64,000 bases of DNA, from contig NZ_AP025628.1 of assembly GCF_025999835.1 (NCBI RefSeq), forward strand, positions 1,116,001-1,180,000, in the 5' to 3' direction. A program made the translations under genes and the position numbers. The first letter of the stretch is position 1; every line of letters begins with the position of its first letter. Of this stretch, positions 36,601 to 44,382 are shown piece after piece. The stretch is from Caldinitratiruptor microaerophilus. Its GTDB lineage: Bacteria; Bacillota; Sulfobacillia; Symbiobacteriales; ZC4RG38. The notes under the pieces were generated by a model that saw nothing but the letters and a program-made list of their open reading frames with translations, was not told where the DNA came from and did not search any database.

Positions 36601-36871
36601 ACGGAAGGAGATGATTGCCACCGTGAAGGTGGTGCAGGGCATGCGGCCCGGGGTGGTCGGGTTCCCGCTCGGCTACGGCCACTGGGCGTACGGCGCCTGG
36701 GACGTGATCATCGACGGCCAGGTGGTGAAGGGCGACGGCCGGCGCGGCCGGGGCGTCCACGGCAACGCCGCCATGCGGGTAGATCCGCATCTCAAGAACG
36801 TGAGCCTGCAGGACCTCGCCGGCGGCAGCGTAGTCTTTTACGACACGCGGGTGAAGCTGGTGAAGGTGTGA
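33644..36871 (+). CDS. ttrA: Tat-exported molybdopterin oxidoreductase, TtrA/SrdA-like
   Basis: 1075-aa catalytic subunit of the DMSO reductase family. Tat signal with twin arginines 11-12 (ITRRDFLKAGLL), [4Fe-4S] ligands Cys65, Cys68, Cys72 (CLQCNTGC) and Cys117 (ICPKG). Cys273 in TTVCQGSLYF is placed where family members have the molybdenum ligand, so Cys ligation is inferred. C-terminal molybdopterin dinucleotide domain from about residue 930. Length exceeds ordinary PsrA (about 750 aa) and matches TtrA/SrdA (about 1000-1100). ATG after GGGAGGTGG. Acceptor could be tetrathionate, selenate, arsenate-like or another oxyanion; operon order and sensors favour the first two. Confidence 0.85.
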   Translation: MSGTREKEITRRDFLKAGLLVGGGVFLGSQLGRITELLQKAEAGTLSPAEAYELAQIENQLFTVCLQCNTGCPIKVKILDGVAVKIDGNPLSPWTMHPHLPMKTKMTELATVEGAICPKGQAGIQTVYDPYRIRKVLKRAGRRGENKWMTIDFDQAIREIAEGGYLFKHVPGEENRYVPGLKDVMLPKGVKIPKEMAADAARVGEHKLSLEEFKAKYKDYLQYLIDPDHPDLGLKANQFVFNWGRAKSGRDTLIRRFTAAVGSVNAHGHTTVCQGSLYFTGKAMSEQYAFDPKKGEYSWGGGEKFYWQADIENSEFVLFVGANLFEGNYGPPLRAPGITNGIAEGRLKIAVADPRFSKVAAKAWKWLPIKPGYEAALGLALARWIIENRRFDERFLANANRAAADADGEPSFSNGAWLVKIVDGKPTTFVRASELGLPTQERKAKVGDREVTYTFDPLVVLKDGQPVPFDPTDKENPVEGDVLVSATINGVQVKSAVQVLYDEAASRSIKEWADLCGLREQDIVEVARELTSHGKKAAIDIHRGVSQHTNGFYNVGVFYCVNLLLGNFDWKGGMVKASTYDNVGTKKGKPFNQDAFPGKPTTFGLSIIRHDAKYDKTTLFQGYPAKRPFFPLSSDVYQEVFASIGDGYPYPVKILFQYMGSPVYSLPAGHKVAEILRDVEKLPLFVSSDIVIGETSMFADYIFPDLSYLERWEFQGSHPSNTVKSQPIRQPVIAPLTETVTVYGQDQPISFETMLLALAEKLGLPGFGKDAFGPGRHFTNMDEYYLPMAANVAFGDKEDGSDAVPEASPEEIELFIKARRHLPRTVFDPDRWKAIVGEEHWARTVYVLNRGGRWQDPGKQYDGEKVKNVYGKQINLYQEKTYLVKDSMTGKHLSGIPTFFPPYQDALGNSLLGEENEYPLNLITFRYIQHTKSRTSGNYWVLPLDPEGGLLVSAADAAKLGLRTGDQVKIVSASNPDGVWDFGPGGRKEMIATVKVVQGMRPGVVGFPLGYGHWAYGAWDVIIDGQVVKGDGRRGRGVHGNAAMRVDPHLKNVSLQDLAGGSVVFYDTRVKLVKV

Positions 36872-36886
36872 GCTTTCGGCGACATG

Positions 36887-36916
36887 CGAGCGGTGGGGCC
36901 GGCGCCCCACCGCTCG
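36887..36916. terminator. bidirectional terminator between ttrA-like and merA
   Basis: Perfect 13-bp stem CGAGCGGTGGGGC (36887-36899) and GCCCCACCGCTCG (36904-36916), 4-nt loop, between convergent genes; it ends one base before the merA stop codon. Confidence 0.75.
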
Positions 36917-36917
36917 G

Positions 36918-38618
36918 CTATCCTGCGCAGCACGAGAGCCGGGCGACGTCGACGTCGAAGGTGAGGGCCGCCAGCTTGAGGCCCTCGGCCATGGTGAGGT
37001 AGGGGCAGAGCGTCTCCTTCAGGTCCTGGATCGTCAGGCCGAACTTGACGGCCAGCGTGGCGGCGTAGATCACGTCGCCGGCGTTGTCCGCCACCACGTG
37101 GGCGCCCAGGAGCCGGCCGGTGTCTGCGTCGGCGACGAGCTTGAACACGCCGGTGGTCTCCCGGTTGGCCAGCGCCCGAGGCACCGCCTCGAGCGGGAGC
37201 ACGGAGGTGCGGACCGAGTGGCCCGCCGCCCGGGCCCCGGCCTCGGTGAGCCCCACGCTGGCGATGGCCGGCGTGGTGAACGTGACCCGGGGCACGACGC
37301 GCAGGTCCGCCCGGCGGTCGGTGGCGCCCAGGGCGTTGTCGGCCGCCACGGCCCCCTGGTAGGCGGCCACGTAGACGAACTGCGGGCCCATCGTCACGTC
37401 GCCGGCGGCGTGGATGTGGGGCACGTTGGTGCGGAGGTGGTCGTCGATCACCACCTCACCCCGCGCCCCGACCTGGACCCCCGCCCGGTCGAGGGCCAGT
37501 GCGGCCGTGTTCGGCCGCCGGCCGGTCGCCACGAGGAGCTCCTCGGCCTCGACCGCCCGCTGCCGCCCGCCCGCCTCCAGGACGACCCGCTTCCCGGCGC
37601 GGCCCTCTTCGACCCGCAGGTAGCGGACCCCCGTGAGGACCTCGATCCCCTGCTCAGCGAGCATCCGGGCCACGACCGCCGAGATCTCCGGGTCGTACGC
37701 CTTCAGGAGCCGCTCGCCGCGCTGCATGAGCGTGACCCGGGCGCCCAGGTGGCGAAAGAGCTGTCCCAGCTCCAGGGCGACGTACCCCGATCCGATGACG
37801 GCCAGGCTCTCGGGCACCCGGCGCAGCTCCAGCGCCGTGGTGCTGGTGAGGAAGTCGACGTCCCCGAGCCCCGGGATGTCCGGTACGGCGGGGTCGGCTC
37901 CCGTCGCGATGAGGAACGCCTTGCCGCGGATCAGCCGGTCGCCGACCTGCACGGCGGTCGCATCGACGAACCGGGCCTCGCCGCAGACGAAGTCGAAGCC
38001 GTACGCGTCGATCAGGGCCTCGTACTTCTCGCGGCGCAACCTGGTCACAAGCTCGCCCTTCTGCCCCACCAGGAGGCTCATGTCGACCGGGCCCGCACTC
38101 GTGCTCAGCCCGGCGAAGGGATGGCTGCGGGCCCGGAAGTGGATCTCTGCCGCCCGCAGGAGCGTCTTCGAAGGTACGCAGCCGATGTTCACGCAGGTCC
38201 CGCCGGTCACCCCGCGCTCGATCATCACCACCCGGGCTCCCCGCTCGCTGGCCTGGATGGCCGCCGAGAAGGCTGCGGCCCCCGAGCCGATGATCACCAG
38301 GTCATAGGGGTCACCCTTCCCCTGGATGTCGCGGACGGGCAGGCCCGCACGGTCGACCGGTTGCCGGACCGATTCGCCCTCCGGGTCCAGGAACTCGAGC
38401 TCCCCCGGCTCATAGCCGGCCCGGCGCACCGCCTCCCGGAGCTGCTCCGGGTCGAAGCCGGCCGGCAGCCGGAGGCGCGCCTCACCGCGCCGGAAGTCGG
38501 CGCGCACGTCCTGTGCCCCGACCCGGACGAGCGCCTCCGTCACGTGCTCCTCGCAGCCCGTGCAGGTCATCCCCCGCACCTCGAGCCGCGCCGCCCGTGC
38601 CGCGGTCTCCTGTGCCAT
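36918..38618 (-). CDS. merA: mercuric reductase MerA with N-terminal HMA domain
   Basis: Reduces Hg(II) to volatile Hg(0) with NADPH and FAD. 566 aa: HMA (MerP-like) domain with Cys19 and Cys22 (GMTCTGC), FAD site [16 protein letters not shown], redox active [10 protein letters not shown] near residue 140, NAD motif [15 protein letters not shown], and the C-terminal vicinal Cys pair (SCCAG, Cys563-Cys564) that receives Hg. All functional cysteines are present. Downstream of a CmtR-like repressor gene (199-bp gap). No merT or merP transport gene is seen nearby. Confidence 0.95.
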   Translation of the reverse strand: MAQETAARAARLEVRGMTCTGCEEHVTEALVRVGAQDVRADFRRGEARLRLPAGFDPEQLREAVRRAGYEPGELEFLDPEGESVRQPVDRAGLPVRDIQGKGDPYDLVIIGSGAAAFSAAIQASERGARVVMIERGVTGGTCVNIGCVPSKTLLRAAEIHFRARSHPFAGLSTSAGPVDMSLLVGQKGELVTRLRREKYEALIDAYGFDFVCGEARFVDATAVQVGDRLIRGKAFLIATGADPAVPDIPGLGDVDFLTSTTALELRRVPESLAVIGSGYVALELGQLFRHLGARVTLMQRGERLLKAYDPEISAVVARMLAEQGIEVLTGVRYLRVEEGRAGKRVVLEAGGRQRAVEAEELLVATGRRPNTAALALDRAGVQVGARGEVVIDDHLRTNVPHIHAAGDVTMGPQFVYVAAYQGAVAADNALGATDRRADLRVVPRVTFTTPAIASVGLTEAGARAAGHSVRTSVLPLEAVPRALANRETTGVFKLVADADTGRLLGAHVVADNAGDVIYAATLAVKFGLTIQDLKETLCPYLTMAEGLKLAALTFDVDVARLSCCAG

Positions 38619-38786
38619 CGTGACACCAGCTCCTGACCCGTACTGGAATGCACGGCCTGCTTCACGCCGTGGCCAGCCGCTGTGACCGTCCTGCGGAGCG
38701 AACGTCCTGGGGGCCCACGCGCAGCCCTCTCAACTCATGCCGGTGACAGTCAGGGCCGCCGTGACAGCTCTCCGGGGGCAGGGCGC

Positions 38787-38805
38787 CAGGGCCGAAAAAG
38801 CCCTG
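38787..38805 (-). terminator. hairpin after the CmtR-like gene
   Basis: CAGGGC/GCCCTG with a 7-nt loop, 13 bp beyond the repressor stop on the minus strand. It may end or attenuate transcription before merA. The rest of the 38619-38817 gap has no other clear element. Confidence 0.4.
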
Positions 38806-38817
38806 TCTTGAGGCGGC

Positions 38818-39177
38818 TCATCCCTGTCCCATCCGGGTGCAGGAGCGGACATGCTCGGCGTTGTCCGCGACGACCGCGCGCGCCAGCCGGATGATCTCCC
38901 GGATGCGCGGGTCGGTGACCCGGTAGTACACGAACTTCCCCTCGCTCCGGGAGGTGACGTACCCGCACCACTTCAGGCAGGCCAGCTGGTTCGAGACCTG
39001 ACTCTGGGACATCCCCACGGCCTCCGTGATCTGGCTCACGTTCATCTCCCCGCGTTCGAGGAGGAACTCGATGATCTTGAGCCGGGTGGGGTTGGCGAGC
39101 CCGTCGAAGAACTTCGCGTGGAGTTCCCACCGGCGGGTCTCGTCGCCCGGCAGCCAGACCGCCTGTCCGTGCTCCAT
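38818..39177 (-). CDS. ArsR-family metal repressor, CmtR-like
   Basis: 119-aa winged-helix repressor. Recognition helix region SQSQVSNQLACLKWCGYV carries Cys67 and Cys71, the same Cys-x3-Cys placement as the Cd/Pb sensor CmtR; a third ligand, Cys113, lies in the C-terminal helix (HVRSCTRM), again as in CmtR. It probably senses Hg(II), Cd(II) or Pb(II) and controls merA. ATG at 39177 preferred because GAGGTGG precedes it; the in-frame ATG at 39201 has no ribosome site. Confidence 0.85.
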   Translation of the reverse strand: MEHGQAVWLPGDETRRWELHAKFFDGLANPTRLKIIEFLLERGEMNVSQITEAVGMSQSQVSNQLACLKWCGYVTSRSEGKFVYYRVTDPRIREIIRLARAVVADNAEHVRSCTRMGQG

Positions 39178-39198
39178 CGCGTGGCCACCTCGGGAGAT

Positions 39199-39222
39199 CA
39201 TATCTAGATCTCGAAATATATG
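39199..39222 (-). promoter_or_regulatory. AT-rich dyad upstream of the CmtR-like gene
   Basis: CATAT (39199-39203) and ATATG (39218-39222) flank an AT-rich core, 22 bp before the start codon. This fits an ArsR-family operator overlapping a promoter, but I cannot place the -35 surely. Confidence 0.35.
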
Positions 39223-39435
39223 GTTTCAGTGTAGCTCCGCAGACGCGCGAGCGTCAAGTCCGGAGTGTGGATGTCCGGTGTATGGACGAGGGGCCGGACG
39301 GCCAAGACCGCCCCGTGCACCGCAACGGCCATCGGGACGGGCAGGGTCACGGCGGGCGCCCCCCGGTACCCCGCCGGGCAACCGGCCCCGTGCCGTGTGG
39401 CAGCGAGGCGTGTCGGGGGTGCGATCACCACGAGG

Positions 39436-39466
39436 TTGACTCATCATCCAATCGTGATAAGATGAT
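39436..39466 (+). promoter_or_regulatory. promoter and operator of the ArsR-ArsC fusion gene
   Basis: TTGACT (39436-39441), 16 bp, TAAGAT (39458-39463). The dyad ATCATC (39443-39448) / GATGAT (39461-39466) spans the spacer and -10, the usual position for an ArsR repressor site. This supports autoregulation and a translation start after 39466. Confidence 0.55.
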
Positions 39467-39503
39467 CCCGATGAGACCGCTCGGTGGAAAGGCGGCAACG
39501 TGC

Positions 39504-40376
39504 ATGGAGCAGCTGGTGGCCCGTGCCAAGGCCCTCGCCGATCCGACTCGCCTCAAGCTCCTGCGCATCCTCGTCGAGCGGGAGTGCTCGGTCCACGAAC
39601 TGGTCGACGTCCTGGCCACAGGCCAGTCCCGGGTCTCCCAGCACCTCGCCCGGCTGAAGGCGGCGGGCCTCGTGCGGGAGCGCAGGTCCGGCCGCGAGGT
39701 CTTCTACTCCGCCCGGGCCGACGTCCTGTTCGGATTGGACCAGGATCTGTCGGCGTTCTTCCACACTCCGATCGAACGGCTCCCAGACATGCGCGGCGAG
39801 TGGCGGCGCTGGTGCGCCGCCGGCCCCTCGCAGCCGGATCCCACCGGGCAGACGGGCGGTGCCGGCGCGCGGGGCGGGGACGCCCTGCCGCTCGTCTTCA
39901 AGCCGGAGCCGGCGGCGGCAGCCGGCCGGCCCACGGGAGGGGCAGGGCAGCGAAGGCCCAGGGTGCTTTTCCTCTGCACGGCCAACTCGTTCCGGAGCCA
40001 GATCGCGGAGGCGTGGGCCCGGGTCCTGGGCGGACGCCGGGTGGAGGTGCAGAGCGCCGGGCTCGAGCCCACGCGAATCCATCCGCTGGCCGAGGCGGTG
40101 ATGCGTGAGGTGGGCATCGACCTGGAGGGTCAGTATGCCAAGGCCGTGACGCCGGAGATGCTCGACCAGGCGGACGTGGTGGTCACGCTGTGCGGTCCTG
40201 CCCTGGCCTGGTTCCCCGCCACCCGGCGCGAGGTGCGGCGCGAGCACTGGCCCCTGCCGGACCCGACGGTGCTGGGCGGGCCGGAGGACACCGTGCTCCG
40301 CGAGGGTCGCCGCGTCCGGGACCAGATCCGGCGCCGGGTCGAGGCGCTCCTGGATTCCCTCGGGCGGGCGTCGTGA
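39504..40376 (+). CDS. ArsR repressor fused to LMW-phosphatase-type arsenate reductase (ArsC)
   Basis: 290 aa in one frame: an ArsR-type winged helix (ALADPTRLKLLRILVERECSV, SRVSQHLARLKAAGLV; residues about 1-95), a Pro/Gly/Ala linker (to about 150), and an LMW-PTP fold domain. The phosphate loop CTANSFR has Cys158 and Arg164; Cys230 (VVTLCG) corresponds to the second cysteine of thioredoxin-coupled ArsC. The third cysteine, normally seven residues later, is absent (ALAWFPATR). So the redox relay differs or the domain only binds arsenate. ATG 39504 chosen because promoter and operator cover 39436-39466. A single gene could sense and reduce arsenate. Confidence 0.85.
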   Translation: MEQLVARAKALADPTRLKLLRILVERECSVHELVDVLATGQSRVSQHLARLKAAGLVRERRSGREVFYSARADVLFGLDQDLSAFFHTPIERLPDMRGEWRRWCAAGPSQPDPTGQTGGAGARGGDALPLVFKPEPAAAAGRPTGGAGQRRPRVLFLCTANSFRSQIAEAWARVLGGRRVEVQSAGLEPTRIHPLAEAVMREVGIDLEGQYAKAVTPEMLDQADVVVTLCGPALAWFPATRREVRREHWPLPDPTVLGGPEDTVLREGRRVRDQIRRRVEALLDSLGRAS

Positions 40377-40433
40377 CTTCCGGCCCCGGCCCCTGCGCCT
40401 CCACGAATGCTGCACAGGAAGGACCGGTGGGGA

Positions 40434-41153
40434 ATGAAGCTTGCGGTCTTCTCCGACATCCACGGGAACGTCCACGGGCTCGAGGCGGTGCTGAAGGATA
40501 TCGAGGCACGGGGCGCCGACGTGGTCTGGTGCGGCGGGGACCTGGTCGGCTACGGGGCCAACCCGGGAGAGGTCGTCGAGGCCATCCGGCGCCGGGGCAT
40601 TCCCACCGTGATGGGAAACTACGACGACGGCGTGGGTTACTTCCGCGTCGCCTGCGGCTGCGACTATCCGGACGAGGCCGCCATGGAGCGTGGCCTCCGC
40701 TCCATGGCCTGGACCAAGGCGCACACCACCGACGACCACAAGGCGTTCCTGCGGAACCTGCCGTACCGCCTGGAGCGGGAGTTCGACGGCCACCGGGTGG
40801 TGCTGGTGCACGCCAGCCCGGCCCGGCTCAACGAGTACCTGTACGAGGACGTCCCGGACGAGGTCTTCCGCGCGCACCTCGCGGCGACCGGGGCGGACGT
40901 GCTGGTCTTTGGCCACACGCACGTCCCGTTCCACAAGGTCCTCGGGGGCAGGCACCTCGTCAACTGCGGCAGCGCGGGCAAGCCCAAGCACGGCAACCCG
41001 AACGCCACGTACGCACTCCTGACCCTGACCCCCGGCCACGTGGCCGTCGACATCATCGAGGTCCCGTACGACTTCGAGGCCGCTGCCCGGGCCATCGAGG
41101 CCACCGATCTACCTCCCGAGTTCGCCCGGATGCTGAGGGAGGGCCGTGGGTAA
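40434..41153 (+). CDS. YfcE-like metallophosphoesterase
   Basis: 239-aa calcineurin-like phosphodiesterase. Metal ligands: FSDIHGN (start), CGGDLVGYG, MGNYDD, and the two-His sites HASP and FGHTHVPF. No signal peptide. Substrate is unknown; relatives hydrolyse cyclic nucleotides or simple phosphodiesters. ATG at 40434 is preceded by GGTGGGG and fits the domain start MKLAVFSDIH. It lies 57 bp behind the ArsR-ArsC gene and may be cotranscribed. Confidence 0.85.
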   Translation: MKLAVFSDIHGNVHGLEAVLKDIEARGADVVWCGGDLVGYGANPGEVVEAIRRRGIPTVMGNYDDGVGYFRVACGCDYPDEAAMERGLRSMAWTKAHTTDDHKAFLRNLPYRLEREFDGHRVVLVHASPARLNEYLYEDVPDEVFRAHLAATGADVLVFGHTHVPFHKVLGGRHLVNCGSAGKPKHGNPNATYALLTLTPGHVAVDIIEVPYDFEAAARAIEATDLPPEFARMLREGRG

Positions 41154-41214
41154 CGGCGCCTCCGGCCGGGTACAGTCCAGGTCGCCCACGACGGGGGCGC
41201 CGGCCCTGAGCCTC

Positions 41215-41374
41215 AGATGTGCAATACAGGAACCGCTACGGTCCGGCTTGCGGGTACGGAAGTGCACAACAGCCCCCTCGCGCACCGGGACCGTGGGGGG
41301 TGGGAGTCGAAATCACGGCCTGAGGTTTTCCATAAGTGCACGTTCTGTCAACCAAGGCACAGGCTCCGGCCCGC
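41215..41374. repeat. 160-bp tandem repeat, copy 1
   Basis: First of two adjacent 160-bp units, about 87% identical by hand count (20 mismatches); the first 86 bp differ at only 2 positions. The unit can fold: TGTGCA with TGCACA outer stem, CCGC with GCGG inner stem, and a CCCCC/GGGGG hairpin. No convincing gene lies here. The non-coding gap runs from 41154 to 41748. Confidence 0.75.
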
Positions 41375-41534
41375 AGATGTGCAATACAGGAACCGCTACG
41401 GTCCGGCTTGTGGGTACGGAAGTGCACAACAGCCCCCTCGCGCACCGGGATCGTGGGGGGACAGGGTCACAATCACGACCTGAGGTCTTTCATACGTGCA
41501 TCTTCTGTCAACCCACGCACATCCTCCGGCCTTC
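41375..41534. repeat. 160-bp tandem repeat, copy 2
   Basis: Second unit, starting exactly where copy 1 ends. One of its two changes in the conserved half turns a GCGG stem arm to GTGG, keeping a G-U pair, which hints at an RNA structure. The sequence after it (41535-41595) looks like a strongly degraded third unit. It ends about 215 bp before the CadC-like gene. Confidence 0.75.
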
Positions 41535-41748
41535 CGTTGTACGTAGCAAACCCACTACGCGACGGCGTCGTGCTGGAGTGGCACCTTGACCCGTGGAACG
41601 ACCGGCCACGGTCCGGTGGACGGCGGCCGCCTCGGATCGGCCACCCCGGCGCAGGTTGACACCGCCCCCCGGATGCGCGATCTTGGTCAAGGATGCACTT
41701 GATCGTTTAACCAACCTCACAAGCTGAACAGACGGGAGGGAACCGCCC

Positions 41749-42144
41749 GTGGCAGCAGAGCCGGCGCGGGGCCGGCCGGAAGTGGCCCCGGTCTGCCAGG
41801 TCAACGTGGTCCATGAGGACCGGGTGAACCGGCTCCGGCCCGAGGTGGAGAGGATCGAGGGTCTGGCGGGGATCTTCAAGGCCCTCGCCGACGACACGCG
41901 GCTGAAGGTGGTGTACGCACTGAGCCGCGACGAACTGTGCGTGTGCGACGTGGCCGCCCTGATCGGCGGCAGCAAGGCCGCCGCCTCCTACCACCTCCGC
42001 CTCCTCCACCACATGGGGCTGGCGAGGTACCGGAGAGAAGGCAAGCTCGTCTACTACCGCCTCGCCGACCCGCACGTCGGGGAACTGGTCCGGCAGGTCC
42101 TGGAGCGGGTCGAAACGGCGAAGTCCGTTCCAGGAGGGCGCTGA
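41749..42144 (+). CDS. ArsR-family metal repressor, CadC-like
   Basis: 131-aa winged-helix repressor of the CadC/SmtB group. Metal-site residues: Cys64 and Cys66 (ELCVCDVAALIGG) in the helix before the recognition helix, as in CadC, and one N-terminal Cys16 (PVCQVNV) where CadC has two. Recognition part SKAAASYHLRLLHHMGLARY. It probably derepresses with Cd(II), Pb(II) or Zn(II). GTG start behind GGGAGGG. Upstream, TTGACA (41656-41661) and the dyad TCAAG/CTTGA (41687-41702) may be its promoter and operator. It is followed 3 bp later by cadA. Confidence 0.88.
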   Translation: MAAEPARGRPEVAPVCQVNVVHEDRVNRLRPEVERIEGLAGIFKALADDTRLKVVYALSRDELCVCDVAALIGGSKAAASYHLRLLHHMGLARYRREGKLVYYRLADPHVGELVRQVLERVETAKSVPGGR

Positions 42145-42147
42145 CGG

Positions 42148-44382
42148 ATGGCGCGTGCCGGGGACGCCCTTCGGGCAAGCAGGGCGGTGCTCCAGGTCGA
42201 CGGTATCACCTGACTGGACTGCGCCGCCAAGTTCGAGCGCAGCGTGGCGGCGCTCCCTGGCGTGACCAGGGCGGTGCTCAACCCGGCGACCGGCAGGCTG
42301 ACGGTCGAGGGCGTGGTCGACCTCGAGGCGATCCGCCGGGAGGGCCGGAAGGAGAACTACACCATCGCCCCGATCGGGACCGTCCCGGCCGATCCAACCC
42401 CCGCCGGAGAGAGGCGCGCCCCGGGCCGGGGCGCCCGCCCCACCGGGCGGGGCGTCGACTGGGGCCTCGTCCGGACGCTGGTGTCCGGCGCGGCCCTTGC
42501 CGCCGCCTTCGTCGCCGCACGGGCCGGTGCGGCTGCAGCCGTCTTCGTCCCGCTCTACGTGGCGGCCATGGTGATCGGCGGCTGGGGCAACGCCCGGAAG
42601 GCGTACCACGCCCTGCCGCGGCTCGACTTCAACATGAGCGTGCTCATGACCGTCGCCGTCATCGGGGCGGCGGCCATCGGCGAGTGGGAAGAGGGCGCCA
42701 TCGTCGCCTTCCTGTACGCCGTCTCCGAACTGCTCGAGTCCCGGACGATGGACCGGGCCCGCCGGTCCATCCGCGAGCTGATGGACCGAGCCCCGCGGGT
42801 GGCGACCGTCCGCCGCGACGGTGGCGAGGTGCAGGTCCCCGCCGCCGAGGTCCGGGTGGGCGACGTGGTGATCATCTGGCCGGGCGAGATGATCCCGGTC
42901 GACGGGCGGGTCGTCGCCGGACGGTCGGCGGTCGACGAGGCTCCCATCACGGGCGAGTCCGTCCCGGTCGACAAGGAGCCCGGCGCCGAGGTCTTCGCCG
43001 GCACCCTGAACACGGACGGATCCCTCGAGGTCGAGGTGACCCGCCGGGCCGAGGACACGACCCTCGCCCGGATCATCCACCTGGTGGAGGAGGCGCAGGC
43101 GAGGCGGGCGCCCTCGCAGGCCTTCGTCGACCGCTTCGCGGCCGTGTACACCCCGATCGTCCTGACCCTGGCGGCGGGCCTGGCGGTGGTGCCGCCGCTC
43201 GTCTTCGACCGGGACTGGGGGCCGTGGATCTACCGCGGCCTGGCCCTCTTGGTGGTCTCCTGCCCCTGCGCCCTGGTCGTCTCCACACCGGTGGCGATCG
43301 TGAGCGCCATCGCCAACGCAGCGCGGCACGGGGTACTCATCAAGGGCGGCGTCCACCTCGAGGCAGCCGGCGCCCTCACGGCCGTCGCCTTCGACAAGAC
43401 GGGCACCCTGACCCGGGCCCGGCCGGCGGTCACGGACGTGGTCCCGCTCGGAGACCGCACGGCCGGTGACCTGCTGGCGCTCGCCGCCGCCGTCGAGGCG
43501 CGCTCGGAGCACCCGCTGGCGGCGGCCGTCCTGCGGGAGGCCCAGGCCCGCGGCCTCCGCCCCGAGCCGGCCGGAGACTTCGCCGCGCTGGCGGGTCGGG
43601 GTGCCCGGGCCACCGTGGGCGGCGAGACGGTCTACATCGGCAACCCGGCGCTGTTCGAGGAGCTCGGGATTCCCGTCGGGCCGGCCGGGGAGCAGGTGCG
43701 CCGCCTGCAGGCGGAAGGGAAGACCGCCGTTCTGGTGGGTACGGCGCAGGGGCCGCTGGGGGTCATCGCCATGGCCGACGAGGTGCGGGAGACCGCCCGG
43801 GCCACCCTCGACGCCTTGCGCAGGGCCGGCATCCGCCACACCGTCATGCTCACGGGCGACAACGAGGCCACCGCACGGGCCATCGCCGCGCGCGTGGGCG
43901 TCGACGAGGTTCAGAGCCAGCTCCTGCCGCAGGACAAGGTGCGGGCGGTCGAGGCCCTCCGCCGGCGCCACGGGAAGGTCGCCATGGTCGGCGACGGGAT
44001 CAACGACGCCCCGGCCCTCGCGGCGGCGACCGTCGGCATCGCCATGGGCGGGGCGGGCACGGACGCCGCGCTGGAGACGGCGGACATCGTGCTCATGGCC
44101 GACGACCTGACGAAGCTGCCCTTCACCGTCCGGCTGAGCCGGGCGACCCTGCGGGTCATCCGGCAGAACATCGCCTTCTCCATCGCGGTGAAACTCCTGG
44201 CGGTCCTGGCGGCGTTCCCCGGCTGGCTCACCCTCTGGCTGGCCATCCTTGCCGACATGGGGGCCTCCGTCCTCGTCACGCTGAACGGGATGCGGCTCCT
44301 CCGGGTGGAGCCCCGTCACCGGACCGACCCGCCCACCTCCGAGGCCCGCGCGAGGAGCTCACTCAGGGACACGACGCGGTAA
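42148..44382 (+). CDS. cadA: CadA heavy-metal P1B-type ATPase with in-frame UGA at the first HMA cysteine
   Basis: Exports Cd(II), Zn(II) or Pb(II). 744 residues if the UGA at codon 22 (42211-42213) is read through. N-terminal HMA domain reads VLQVDGIT-(UGA)[11 protein letters not shown], where CadA normally has GFTCxxCAxKFE, so UGA replaces the first metal-binding Cys. Further motifs are intact: C372-P-C374 in a membrane helix, phosphorylated Asp416 (DKTGTLT), SEHPLA, and [10 protein letters not shown]. The ATG at 42148 has GGAGGG nine bases upstream, 3 bp after the cadC-like stop. Without read-through, translation would have to restart at GTG 42244, losing half the HMA domain. Selenocysteine or a nonsense mutation are the options. 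Confidence 0.85.
42221..42253 (+). other. candidate bacterial SECIS hairpin after the cadA UGA
   Basis: GCGCCGCC (42221-42228) pairs perfectly with GGCGGCGC (42246-42253), plus one A-U pair inside. The 15-nt loop starts 16 nt after the UGA and has G as its second base. Bacterial SECIS elements lie directly downstream of UGA with a G near the start of the apical loop. The distance fits; the loop is slightly long. GC-rich coding DNA often forms such stems, so this is only suggestive. Confidence 0.35.

Noticed and set aside
41215-41534. CRISPR array
   Set aside because: Only two direct 160-bp units, no short repeats with unique spacers and no cas genes.
42244-44382. cadA starting at GTG 42244, after the UGA
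   Set aside because: No ribosome site precedes it and half the HMA domain would be lost, whereas the ATG at 42148 has a good site and an HMA-like sequence follows it on both sides of the UGA.
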